Assembly (NCBI GenBank): GCA_023136985.1
Contig: JAGLQD010000181.1
Coordinates: 1-8,397, forward strand
Reading direction: 5' to 3'
Length of the DNA: 8,397 nucleotides
Source of the DNA: Candidatus Sabulitectum sp.
GTDB taxonomy: Bacteria > Fermentibacterota > Fermentibacteria > Fermentibacterales > JCC-6
Shown here piece by piece: positions 1 through 7,364 of this stretch. Each line of letters begins with the position of its first letter. Within the stretch, counting starts at the first letter, position 1. A program made the position numbers and the translations under genes. The notes below the pieces were generated by a model. The model did not search any database, was not told where the DNA came from, and saw only the letters and a list, made by a program, of their open reading frames with translations.

Positions 1-1669
1 ACTGAAGCGGTTTCGCAAGAGAATTGCAGGTATTGCAAGAAAACGCGGTGAGAACTGGTTCCTTGATCCTCTTGATCCGAAAGTTAATGGAAATATTCCC
101 CTTGATCCCGGCGATGAGAGCATCAGGCAGGGCGATCTTATCGGATGTGATATTGAGTACGGCAGGACTTCCATAAAGGTTAAGGCTCTGTCAACTGTTG
201 GTTCACCTAACACACCTGGAGCTCTTATAGACTCTGTATGCATTGATATGGATCTTCCTGAAGATTTTTCCGAAGAAGTCAAGCGTGAATCTGATGCTGT
301 TTGTATTTCCCCGTTGCCCCACAGTTCAAGGAAAGATCTGCGAGACCTCTATACACTTACCATTGATCCTGTGGATGCCCGTGATTTTGACGATGCCATA
401 TCTATTGAAGCTTTTCCCGATGGAGGCTACCAGCTGGGTGTGCATATAGCCGATGTATCGGCTTATGCGCCGCCGAACTCACTTGTGGATAATGAGGCTA
501 TGAAAAGGGGAACCAGCGTTTATCTTCCTGACCGGGTTATTCCAATGATCCCTGAGATTCTTTCTAACAGTGCCTGCTCACTGCAGCCGGATCAGGACAG
601 GCTTACAAAAACAGTGCTTATCAGCTACGATTCCTCAGGGAAACGAACTGATTTCAGCGTTTTCTCCTCACAGATAAGGTCACGCAAGAGGTTGAATTAC
701 ACAGAGGCTTTTGCAATTCTTTCCGGTAATTCTTCCGGAGATGTTGAACTGGACGGTGTATTCAGTCAGTTTGCAGAACTGAACAGGCTTCTTGACAAAG
801 TTCGAGAGAGCCGTGGAGCTGTAGACCTTGGTGCTTCTGACTTCAGAACCCGGTTCAGCGATGAAGGATTTCCATGCGGGTTCGAAAGGGTTTCCGACGA
901 TGTTTCCCACCGCATGATAGAGAATTTCATGGTAGAGGCCAACAGTGCAGTTGCCGAATTCTGCAAGTGGCTTGAGCTTGATGTGCTTTTCAGAGTGCAT
1001 GGTGACCCGGCCCCGGAGGCTTCAGAGAAACTTCGAAGAATTCTTTCCATTTACGGGTTCAAGATGCCGGGTCAGCTTTCTCCCCGGGCTTCTGCTCTTT
1101 CAAAAACTGTTAAGGAGGCAGAGGGAACCCCGCTGTATCCCATAATCAGGGATGCTGTGCTACGATCCATGCAGAAGGCTGTTTACTCCACTGATAATTC
1201 AGGTCACTACGGTCTTGCTCTTCGGAACTACATGCATTTCACCAGCCCTATCCGCAGATATCCTGATCTTGTTGTGCACCAGGCAATCACTGCCTATGAG
1301 GAAGGAATTGTTCCAGTGCGTTCTGAATCCATGTCAACACTTGCTGAGATGTGTTCCGGGCTTGAACGACGGGCTGCAGGTGCTGAAAGAGCAACAACCG
1401 AGCTTATGGCTCTGCTTTATCTTGCCGGGGAAACCGGTACGGTTTTTGAGGGAGTTGTTCGCGACAAAACTGATTTCGGACTGTTTATCCGCCTTCTTGA
1501 TGTGCCTGTTGAAGGGCTGTTGCATGTGAGTGCACTGAAAAAGTACAGGCATTTTGTTACAGGTGATCTTCGCCCGGGCTCGGGAATTTTTGTTTCAGTG
1601 GAAAAGGCAGATCCTATTGAGCGAAGACTTTCATTGCTCCCTGCAGAGGCACCGGAGGATGCTGAATGA
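1..1669 (+). CDS. rnr: Ribonuclease R (RNB-family 3'-5' exoribonuclease), 5' partial
   Basis: Processive, Mg-dependent 3'-5' exoribonuclease of the RNase II/RNB superfamily, which degrades structured RNA in the cytoplasm. The reading frame is open from base 2 to the TGA at 1667-1669, giving 555 visible residues. E. coli RNase R is about 813 aa, so at least the N-terminal RNA-binding part lies off the left edge. Visible residues 1-100 fit a cold-shock-like domain. The RNB domain follows, with the metal-binding aspartate set D122, D128, D130 and D131 in IDPVDARDFDDA. The family signature HFTSPIRRYPDL lies at residues 412-423. A C-terminal S1 domain covers about residues 479-545 (GTVFEGVVRDKTDFGLF...). 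The protein ends acidic (PAEAPEDAE) and lacks the lysine-rich tail of enterobacterial RNase R. The ATG at 248 is internal: conserved sequence continues upstream of it. The stop overlaps the nadE start. RNase II is the alternative, but motifs and context favour RNase R. Confidence 0.95.
   Translation, partial: LKRFRKRIAGIARKRGENWFLDPLDPKVNGNIPLDPGDESIRQGDLIGCDIEYGRTSIKVKALSTVGSPNTPGALIDSVCIDMDLPEDFSEEVKRESDAVCISPLPHSSRKDLRDLYTLTIDPVDARDFDDAISIEAFPDGGYQLGVHIADVSAYAPPNSLVDNEAMKRGTSVYLPDRVIPMIPEILSNSACSLQPDQDRLTKTVLISYDSSGKRTDFSVFSSQIRSRKRLNYTEAFAILSGNSSGDVELDGVFSQFAELNRLLDKVRESRGAVDLGASDFRTRFSDEGFPCGFERVSDDVSHRMIENFMVEANSAVAEFCKWLELDVLFRVHGDPAPEASEKLRRILSIYGFKMPGQLSPRASALSKTVKEAEGTPLYPIIRDAVLRSMQKAVYSTDNSGHYGLALRNYMHFTSPIRRYPDLVVHQAITAYEEGIVPVRSESMSTLAEMCSGLERRAAGAERATTELMALLYLAGETGTVFEGVVRDKTDFGLFIRLLDVPVEGLLHVSALKKYRHFVTGDLRPGSGIFVSVEKADPIERRLSLLPAEAPEDAE
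1654..1658 (+). promoter_or_regulatory. Ribosome binding site for nadE
   Basis: A perfect GGAGG lies inside the last codons of rnr, 7 bases before the ATG at 1666. It supports that start and the 4-base ATGA overlap with the rnr stop, so nadE is probably translated by its own ribosomes and by coupling from rnr. Confidence 0.75.
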
Positions 1670-2409
1670 TCTATGCAGAGTTAACCGATAAGATCACCGG
1701 ATGGATAAATGAGCGGGTTTATGGTGCTGGCATGAAAGGTGTTGTTATCGGGCTCAGTGGAGGGATAGACTCGGGAGTTACGGCTGCTTTGTGTGTTCGC
1801 GCCCTGGGGGCTGAAAATGTTCTTGGTCTTATAATGCCCTGCGAGAGCATTGAAGCTGATACCCGGGACGGCCAAAGAACAGCAGAGCATCTTGGTATTA
1901 CAGCGAAGGAAATTGATATTTCACCGATCTTACATGCCTTTGCTGCAGCGGGATCTCTGGATAGCTCGGATGTGTTGAATCTGGCCAATGTAAAAGCCAG
2001 GCTTAGAATGACAATGGAATACGCATACTCCCACAAGAGGCTTGTTGCCGGTACAGGAAATCTTTCAGAGACTAAAACAGGATACTGGACGAAGTGGGGA
2101 GACGGCGCAGCTGATTTTCTTCCCATAGCTGACCTGTGGAAAGATGAAGTCGGTGAACTCGCCAGGTACCTTGAGCTGCCGGAGTGGATGCTGGTCCGGG
2201 TTCCATCAGCAGGGTTGTGGGTTGATCAGAGTGATGAAGATGAGATGGGTGTTACCTATGACGAAATAAAGAAGTACTTTACTCAGGGGTCTGACAGTGT
2301 GTCTGCAGGGGCAGCGGAGCGGATTGCTCTATTGCATTCCCGCAGTGCCCACAAGAGGGAACAGATCCCGTTTTACCACGCCAGGGGGTGGCTTGATGGA
2401 AGCAAGTAA
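1666..2409 (+). CDS. nadE: NH3-dependent NAD(+) synthetase
   Basis: Catalyses the last step of NAD synthesis: ATP-dependent adenylation of nicotinic acid adenine dinucleotide, then amidation to NAD. At 247 aa it consists of the synthetase domain alone. No N-terminal nitrilase-type glutaminase domain is present, so ammonia is the expected nitrogen donor. The N-type ATP pyrophosphatase P-loop SGGIDS is at residues 31-36. The conserved GTGNLSE block is at 129-135, followed by GYWTKWGDG (139-147) and DFLPI (150-154), which form the substrate and ATP site in the family. Further on, VPSAGLW followed by QSDEDEMG matches the usual PSAGLW-x-x-QTDE-x-E-(L/M)-G stretch. The C-terminal end has the usual RSAHKR-like motif. 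The ATG overlaps the rnr TGA, a GGAGG precedes it, and the 3' end overlaps purH by 14 bases. Length and motifs are normal for the family. No regulator or NAD-related partner gene is nearby. Confidence 0.95.
   Translation: MIYAELTDKITGWINERVYGAGMKGVVIGLSGGIDSGVTAALCVRALGAENVLGLIMPCESIEADTRDGQRTAEHLGITAKEIDISPILHAFAAAGSLDSSDVLNLANVKARLRMTMEYAYSHKRLVAGTGNLSETKTGYWTKWGDGAADFLPIADLWKDEVGELARYLELPEWMLVRVPSAGLWVDQSDEDEMGVTYDEIKKYFTQGSDSVSAGAAERIALLHSRSAHKREQIPFYHARGWLDGSK
2383..2388 (+). promoter_or_regulatory. Ribosome binding site that sets the purH start
   Basis: AGGGGG lies 7 bases before the ATG at 2396, inside the 3' end of nadE. It marks 2396 as the purH start. The in-frame GTG at 2297, which would add 33 residues with no family resemblance, is not supported. 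Confidence 0.7.
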
Positions 2410-3886
2410 ACGAACTGCACTAATAAGCGTCTGGAACAAAAACGGGCTTGAAGATTTCGCCATGGGGCTTGCAGATCTTGGCTGGGAACTGTGGGCATCA
2501 GGCGGAACTGCCGATGCCATGGAAAAAGCCGGTGTTTCCGTGCGCAGAACGGAAGAACTAACAGGTATCAGTTCCATACTTGGCGGCAGGGTGAAAACAC
2601 TTCATCCCGAGCTGCATGCTTCTATTCTAGCCGACGGAGATGCACGGGAATCAAGGGCTCTTGAAGGCAGGCCGGTCTTCGACCTTGTTGCTGTTGACTT
2701 CTATCCGTTTTACAAAGCAATGGATATGGACCCGGTTTCCAGAGAAACAATAGAGCTGGTTGATATCGGCGGCCCTACAATGGCCAGAGGTGCTGCTAAG
2801 AACTGGCATCATGTTATCAGTGCCACAGGCAGCGATGTTTTCCCATCTGTTCTTGAAGCGATCAGGAACCGCAGTGATGATGAGCTGTTCAGGCGGGAAA
2901 TGGCATCCAGAACATTCTCCATTACCTCTGCTTACGACCTGCATGTTTCCCTGAAGCTGGAAGAGGGAATTGCTCCTGCTCTTCGTTACGGAGAGAATCC
3001 TCATCAGAAAGCCGCTGTTCATTTTTCCTGGCCTAAAGAAGGTTTCGGAAGTGCAGAGGTTCTTGGTGGCAAAGCATTGAGCTACAACAACTATCTTGAT
3101 GCATCTGCTGCATGTTCCATAGCTGCCGACTTTACAGGCGGGGTGCCTTGCGTTGTTCTGGCAAAGCATGGGAACCCCTGCGGTGTGGGCTGTGGTGAAA
3201 GTGCTTCTGAAGCGTTCCAGAACGCGTTCAGAGCAGACAGGGTATCTCCTTACGGAGGAATTCTGGCCTGCACCACAACTGTTGACATGGAACTGGTTAA
3301 AGAGCTTAAAGGTATTTTTCTTGAGATAGTTATTGCCCCTGATTTTGATGATGACGCTCTTGCCAGACTGCAGAAAAGAAAGAATCTGAGAATACTGAAA
3401 ATGCCTATAGCAACAGATAGTGCCCTGCTTCTTCGGTCTATCTGGGGAGGTCTGCTGGTTCAGGAACCTGATCTCGCTCTGGAAACAGCTTCTGAATGGA
3501 CTGTTGTTACAGAAAGAAAGCCAACACCTTCAGAGCTTGTAGCTCTTGACCTTGCCTGGAAAGTTGTCAAGGGCGTTAAGAGTAACGCCATCGTGATAGG
3601 AGACAGCAGAGGAACCCTGGGGGTGGGTATTGGCCAGCCAAGCAGAATTGAAAGCCTGGATCTTGCAGTGCGCAGAGCACTCCGGGAGAACAATGATCTT
3701 TCAGGTTCCGTGCTTGCCAGCGACGCCTTCTTCCCGTTCCGTGATGGCCCTGACAAGGCTGCGGAAGCTGGTGTTAAAGCAATCATTCAGCCTGGTGGCT
3801 CCATCCGGGACGAAGAAGTTATAGCTTCATGCAATGAACACGGCATAGCTATGGTATTCACAGCTGTAAGACACTTCAGGCATTAA
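2396..3886 (+). CDS. purH: Bifunctional AICAR transformylase / IMP cyclohydrolase
   Basis: Performs the last two steps of purine synthesis: formylation of AICAR by 10-formyltetrahydrofolate to FAICAR, then ring closure to IMP. It is 496 aa, a little shorter than E. coli PurH (529 aa). Residues 1 to about 130 are the MGS-like cyclohydrolase domain. This has the phosphate-binding SGGT at 35-38, GGRVKTLHP at 63-71 (K67 aligns with human K66) and DIGGPTMARGAAKN from 123 (D123 and K135 align with human D125 and K137). The transformylase part starts near LRYGENPHQ (196-204) and contains the catalytic Lys-His pair K257-H258 in AKHGNPCG. Near the end are VKSNAIV, GIGQPSR, SDAFFPFRDG, IIQPGGSIRD and the terminal RHFRH, all typical of the family. 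Both active sites look intact. The start overlaps nadE by 14 bases with a good ribosome binding site. No other pur gene is visible, so purH is not in a purine operon here. Confidence 0.96.
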   Translation: MEASKRTALISVWNKNGLEDFAMGLADLGWELWASGGTADAMEKAGVSVRRTEELTGISSILGGRVKTLHPELHASILADGDARESRALEGRPVFDLVAVDFYPFYKAMDMDPVSRETIELVDIGGPTMARGAAKNWHHVISATGSDVFPSVLEAIRNRSDDELFRREMASRTFSITSAYDLHVSLKLEEGIAPALRYGENPHQKAAVHFSWPKEGFGSAEVLGGKALSYNNYLDASAACSIAADFTGGVPCVVLAKHGNPCGVGCGESASEAFQNAFRADRVSPYGGILACTTTVDMELVKELKGIFLEIVIAPDFDDDALARLQKRKNLRILKMPIATDSALLLRSIWGGLLVQEPDLALETASEWTVVTERKPTPSELVALDLAWKVVKGVKSNAIVIGDSRGTLGVGIGQPSRIESLDLAVRRALRENNDLSGSVLASDAFFPFRDGPDKAAEAGVKAIIQPGGSIRDEEVIASCNEHGIAMVFTAVRHFRH

Positions 3887-3888
3887 GC

Positions 3889-6063
3889 ATGAAAAAAGTC
3901 TTTATTCTCTTCTTGCTTTTTATGTCATGTCGAGTGGTGAATGATGACACATCAGTTGGCTCTTCCATGGTACACACTGTTCCGTCTCCATTTTATCAGA
4001 TTGATTCTCTTCTGCAGAACGGAGCCCAGGATCAGGCAGTTCGGTTGCTAAGAAGAATGGATCCTTCGGAATTTGGACGAATGGATATACTCTGGCGATT
4101 TGTTGGAGCCTATAACGGCAGAGGAATGACTGTGCGGTGCGTTGCGGTGCTTGACAGTCTTCAATCCAGTGGCTGGGGAGACCTCACCGGGTGGAAAATA
4201 TCAGTTCTTGATCTGGGCCGCTCGAGAGATCTTGCGGTTGAGCTGGTTTCCGCTGACGATGTTCTGCTTCTGGGCTGGCTGTACAGAGACAGTCTTGAAT
4301 TGATGCCTTCAGTATTGTCACTTCCTGTGCCTTCACATCTCGGGCAGCGGGCGGCAAGACTTCTTCTGGCCCCTGCAGGTATAACAGTGGGGCAGCTTCA
4401 ACTGGCTGCTTCCGATGTGAAGTATATGCCTGCAACCATAGGTTCTCGTGTTCTTTCTGAACTTGAGTCTACCTGTACTTCTTCCGGAGGCTGGTGGGAA
4501 GACGCGATAAAGACTTTTGACCCATCCGGCAGCAGCGATTCAAGCGTGCGTCTTTCTGCTCTAAGAGCCAAGTTTCAAGGGGTGGGAGACTATTCATACT
4601 GGCATCTGCTCATGGGAACAGCTGCCGAGAATACAGCTGCCAGGGTGATAGCCTCAAGGTGGCCTGACAGGGTCGACTGGGAAATTGCAGATGTTCTTAT
4701 GGCCAATGGTCTGAGCCGGACTGTGAGTGGAATTGCTGACTCAAGAAATGACTCATCATTCTCCTGTGGCATTCAGATGGCTCAGTTGCGAAATGCCAAC
4801 CGCTACACGGAACTTGAGGCTCTCTGTTCATCAATTCCATACGATGCTTCTGTTGAACTCAGGGCAAGAGCTGCTCTGTTCAATGCCAGGTCTCTTCGCT
4901 CCAGAAGTCAGAACACAGCAGCCTACAGAGCATACTACAGATTTGCACAGGATTTTCCGTTTCATCCCACAGCCCGGGAGGCTTCATATCTTGCAGGCAA
5001 GTACTTTGACAGTGAGCAGAACTGGGCAGAGGCAGCTGACGCATACCTTGCCAGCCTCAGGGCATCCGGCGCCTGGGACGGCGATGCCAGAGGCCACTGG
5101 AGAGGTGGATTCTGTCTCTACATGAATGGTAGAGGCGAAGTCGGAGACTCTTTGTGGCAGGCCGGTTGCGAGCAGTTCCCATACAGCCACTGGGCTGATG
5201 AAATGCTCTTCTGGCGGGCCAGATACGCAGAAAGACAGGGCAATGAAGGAAACCGCATAGAGTTGCTGCAGCAGGTGGCACATGCTCATCCATGGGAGTT
5301 CTACGGGATGCTGGCAGCCGAGAGGCTTGGAGTTCAGGATGATATCGTTCTGTCTGTTGTGAGCCCGGTTATTGCCCATGACCGTATTCTCTCACTTGCT
5401 GCAGAACTTTTTAGCCAGGGTTATGGAACAGCAGCAGTTGAGGTTCTTTTTGCCGGCAGAGAAGGTGACAGGGGAATAAATGCAGTTGCACTGGGGATAC
5501 TGGGAGAGCACGGTGGGGCCATTGCCTCGATGAGATCAATTGATACGGAATACAGAGACAATCACCGAGGTGTTCTGCCTGACAGTCTGCTGGGGTGGTA
5601 CTTCCCGGCGCCTTATACAGAACTGGTTGCTGCAGTCACTGATACCATGACACTTGATCACTCTTACGTGGAAGGGATCATGAGGGAAGAAAGCTATTTC
5701 AACAGGTTTGTTATCTCCAGTGCCGGGGCTGCAGGGCTTATACAGCTCATGCCGGCCACTGCAGGAGATGTGGCAAGGTGGAACGGCCTTCCCCGATTGT
5801 CTCCTGAAGAGTTCTTCCATCCGGAGCATTCCGTGCTTTACGGCAGTCTTTACATAAATTCACAGGCAAGAAGATACGATCATCCTGCTCTTTTCCTGGC
5901 TGCATACAATGCCGGTCCCGGTAATGCCACCCGGTGGGTGAATATGCACGGTTTTGACAGCAGTGATCAGGAACTTTACATTGAACAGATCACCTATAGA
6001 GAAACAAGAATGTATGCAAAGAAGGTACAGCGTTCCGCCTGGATATACGGAAGGATAAGATGA
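3889..6063 (+). CDS. Slt70-like soluble-type lytic transglycosylase, probable lipoprotein
   Basis: Predicted to cleave peptidoglycan glycan strands between MurNAc and GlcNAc with formation of 1,6-anhydro-MurNAc, acting outside the cytoplasmic membrane. It is 724 aa. The N-terminus is MKK plus a short hydrophobic run ending FMSC, so Cys14 may be lipidated; the lipobox is imperfect because Phe occupies -3. Most of the protein (about residues 30-560) is low-identity helical repeat sequence. From about residue 345 it shows Slt/TPR-like features (YRAYYRFAQDFP) and the helix FYGMLAAERLG (471-481) typical of the Slt70 ring. The GH23 catalytic domain follows: REES at 599-602 with E601 as the predicted catalytic acid, GLIQLMP at 616-622 and AAYNAGPG at 671-678. 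The start lies 2 bases after the purH stop behind only a weak AGG (3878-3880), so translation probably depends on coupling. The stop overlaps the next gene by ATGA. The catalytic assignment is strong; the membrane anchor is inferred. Confidence 0.9.
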   Translation: MKKVFILFLLFMSCRVVNDDTSVGSSMVHTVPSPFYQIDSLLQNGAQDQAVRLLRRMDPSEFGRMDILWRFVGAYNGRGMTVRCVAVLDSLQSSGWGDLTGWKISVLDLGRSRDLAVELVSADDVLLLGWLYRDSLELMPSVLSLPVPSHLGQRAARLLLAPAGITVGQLQLAASDVKYMPATIGSRVLSELESTCTSSGGWWEDAIKTFDPSGSSDSSVRLSALRAKFQGVGDYSYWHLLMGTAAENTAARVIASRWPDRVDWEIADVLMANGLSRTVSGIADSRNDSSFSCGIQMAQLRNANRYTELEALCSSIPYDASVELRARAALFNARSLRSRSQNTAAYRAYYRFAQDFPFHPTAREASYLAGKYFDSEQNWAEAADAYLASLRASGAWDGDARGHWRGGFCLYMNGRGEVGDSLWQAGCEQFPYSHWADEMLFWRARYAERQGNEGNRIELLQQVAHAHPWEFYGMLAAERLGVQDDIVLSVVSPVIAHDRILSLAAELFSQGYGTAAVEVLFAGREGDRGINAVALGILGEHGGAIASMRSIDTEYRDNHRGVLPDSLLGWYFPAPYTELVAAVTDTMTLDHSYVEGIMREESYFNRFVISSAGAAGLIQLMPATAGDVARWNGLPRLSPEEFFHPEHSVLYGSLYINSQARRYDHPALFLAAYNAGPGNATRWVNMHGFDSSDQELYIEQITYRETRMYAKKVQRSAWIYGRIR
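6051..6055 (+). promoter_or_regulatory. Ribosome binding site for the propeller gene
   Basis: AAGGA lies 4 bases before the ATG at 6060 and 7 bases before the second ATG at 6063. Spacing slightly favours 6063, which would remove one methionine. The ATGA overlap with the upstream stop favours 6060. Confidence 0.5.
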
Positions 6064-7364
6064 TGAGTCTCTTTCTGATCGCAATGATGATCGGTTCCGG
6101 TTTTACCACCGACCACGACGAGAATACAACGATAGTTTTCCCCCCATACGGGCACTGCATGGGAATCTACAGAGCAGGCCAGGATCAGCTCACCATGCTG
6201 CTTGGCGGTATGATCCAGTTCGATGATCCACAGGGTATTACTGCTGTGCTTCCTGTCGACTGGGACACCTCGGACCCAAGTGATGATGATGAACTTGCTG
6301 TTTACGGTGTGAACAGCGGATCAGGGCACATAATTTACAATGCATCCATGTATGCCCTGGGGTTTTACGGAGGCCAGGGAAGCGGTCCGGATGAACTATC
6401 CTCACCTCACGGAATTGCTGCAACCACTGCAGGTGCCGTTTATGTGGCTGATACTGGAAACCACCGGGTTGCTGTTTTGAAAAGATCCGGCCAGAGAATA
6501 TCTCCGGATACTTTCATTGAAGGTTTTTCTGAACCATGGGATGTGGCACTGGACGGCAGATACATCTGGGTTACAGACAGAGCTGCGGGAACCGTTTCAA
6601 GGTACTCTTCCTCATCTGACCAGAGTCCGGTGGTTGTATCTGTGAATTCACCAACAGGAATTGCAGCCACAGGGTACGGTGAATACACCAATGGTCATTC
6701 TGCATGTCAGGTGGTTATTACAGACAGCGGTACAGTGCTTAGAAAGCTGGTTGACGGGGAAGTCGCAGCCACAGCGGAACTTTCTGATTGCGGTGGGAGC
6801 TTCTTCAATTATGTAGAGATCGATTATCATGGAAATGTATGGGCAACAGACTCAATCGGTTGCCGTATTCACAAGTTTGACCCCGAGCTCAGTTATCTTG
6901 ACAGCTGGGGCCAGGGATACGGTACAGCAGACGACAGATTTATGAACCCCACAGGCCTTGCAATCTGGGACAGGTTTGGTCAGATATTTGTTGCGGAAAG
7001 TTCAGGAGCCCGGTATTTCTGGGTGGGAACCGACATACGCAATCTCAGTTTCTCCTCCGATGGAAGAGGATGTACGGTATCAGGAAAGCTTACAGAGAAG
7101 GCTACAATGGTTGTTAACATTTACAACTCTGATGGAACCATTGCAAGAAACTTGTTCTCGGGAAGACAACCTCCGGGATATTTTAGTATGGATTGGGACG
7201 GTACAAGATTGCAGGGGCAGGATGTTTATCAGGGGGAATACACCCTCTCGATCAATCTGGAACCCATCTATTCAAGCAGAACATATTTTGATAAGACCTG
7301 GCTTCACGACTTTCACATGGACGGACCTGAAGAGGTAGAGCAAACCACAGGGGAGAGGATCTGA
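6060..7364 (+). CDS. NHL-type beta-propeller protein with C-terminal FlgD-like Ig domain, probably exported
   Basis: Function unknown. The 434-aa protein begins with a short hydrophobic segment (residues 3-14), a weak export signal without the usual lysine or arginine. About six beta-propeller blades follow, each with a G(I/L)A-type strand and a V-A/T-D-x-x-x-x-R/K-like turn. Approximate starts are residue 56 (DDPQGITAV), 107 (SSPHGIA then VYVADTGNHRVAVL), 157 (SEPWDVAL, IWVTD), 197 (SPTGIAA), 249 (VEIDYHGNVWATD) and 295 (MNPTGLAI, IFVAES). Blade 2 is a textbook NHL repeat. Residues about 335-400 resemble the Ig-like domain of FlgD and related exported proteins: VVNIYNSDG (351-359), then GYFSMDWDG (373-381) and the G-x-Y-T-L strand (392-396). 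Such domains are common at the ends of secreted FCB-group proteins, but the usual long type-IX sorting domain is absent. It overlaps the transglycosylase stop by ATGA, which suggests envelope-related co-expression. Domains are well supported; role and location are inferred. Confidence 0.8.
   Translation: MMSLFLIAMMIGSGFTTDHDENTTIVFPPYGHCMGIYRAGQDQLTMLLGGMIQFDDPQGITAVLPVDWDTSDPSDDDELAVYGVNSGSGHIIYNASMYALGFYGGQGSGPDELSSPHGIAATTAGAVYVADTGNHRVAVLKRSGQRISPDTFIEGFSEPWDVALDGRYIWVTDRAAGTVSRYSSSSDQSPVVVSVNSPTGIAATGYGEYTNGHSACQVVITDSGTVLRKLVDGEVAATAELSDCGGSFFNYVEIDYHGNVWATDSIGCRIHKFDPELSYLDSWGQGYGTADDRFMNPTGLAIWDRFGQIFVAESSGARYFWVGTDIRNLSFSSDGRGCTVSGKLTEKATMVVNIYNSDGTIARNLFSGRQPPGYFSMDWDGTRLQGQDVYQGEYTLSINLEPIYSSRTYFDKTWLHDFHMDGPEEVEQTTGERI
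7350..7358 (+). promoter_or_regulatory. Ribosome binding site before a CTG start
   Basis: GGGGAGAGG lies in the last codons of the propeller gene. The GGAG core (7352-7355) is 5 bases before the CTG at 7361. There is no ATG, GTG or TTG downstream within a suitable distance in any useful frame, so this site supports CTG 7361 as the start of the CNNM/CorC-like gene. Confidence 0.55.

Noticed and set aside
243..449. Open frame of 68 codons starting at TTG near the left edge
   Set aside because: It lies in another frame fully inside the conserved RNase R sequence and resembles no protein family.
1719..2126. Minus-strand open frame of 135 codons opposite nadE
   Set aside because: No family resemblance. 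The + strand frame carries all NadE motifs here, so this is an antisense shadow.
2297..2395. 33-residue N-terminal extension of PurH from a GTG at 2297
   Set aside because: The extension would be coded almost wholly inside nadE and looks like out-of-frame sequence. The MGS domain begins right after ATG 2396, which has its own ribosome binding site.
2651..3169. Minus-strand open frame of 172 codons opposite purH
   Set aside because: The longest antisense frame in the window, but its cysteine-rich, motif-free translation overlaps conserved PurH sequence.
3541..3600. PurH reads KGVKSNAIV where some family members have His in place of Gly
   Set aside because: That position varies in the family (E. 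coli has Phe), and the catalytic Lys-His pair at 257-258 is present, so the enzyme is not suspected to be defective.
4984..5379. Minus-strand open frames opposite the transglycosylase helical region
   Set aside because: They overlap one another and the real gene, and show no recognisable domain or good start context.
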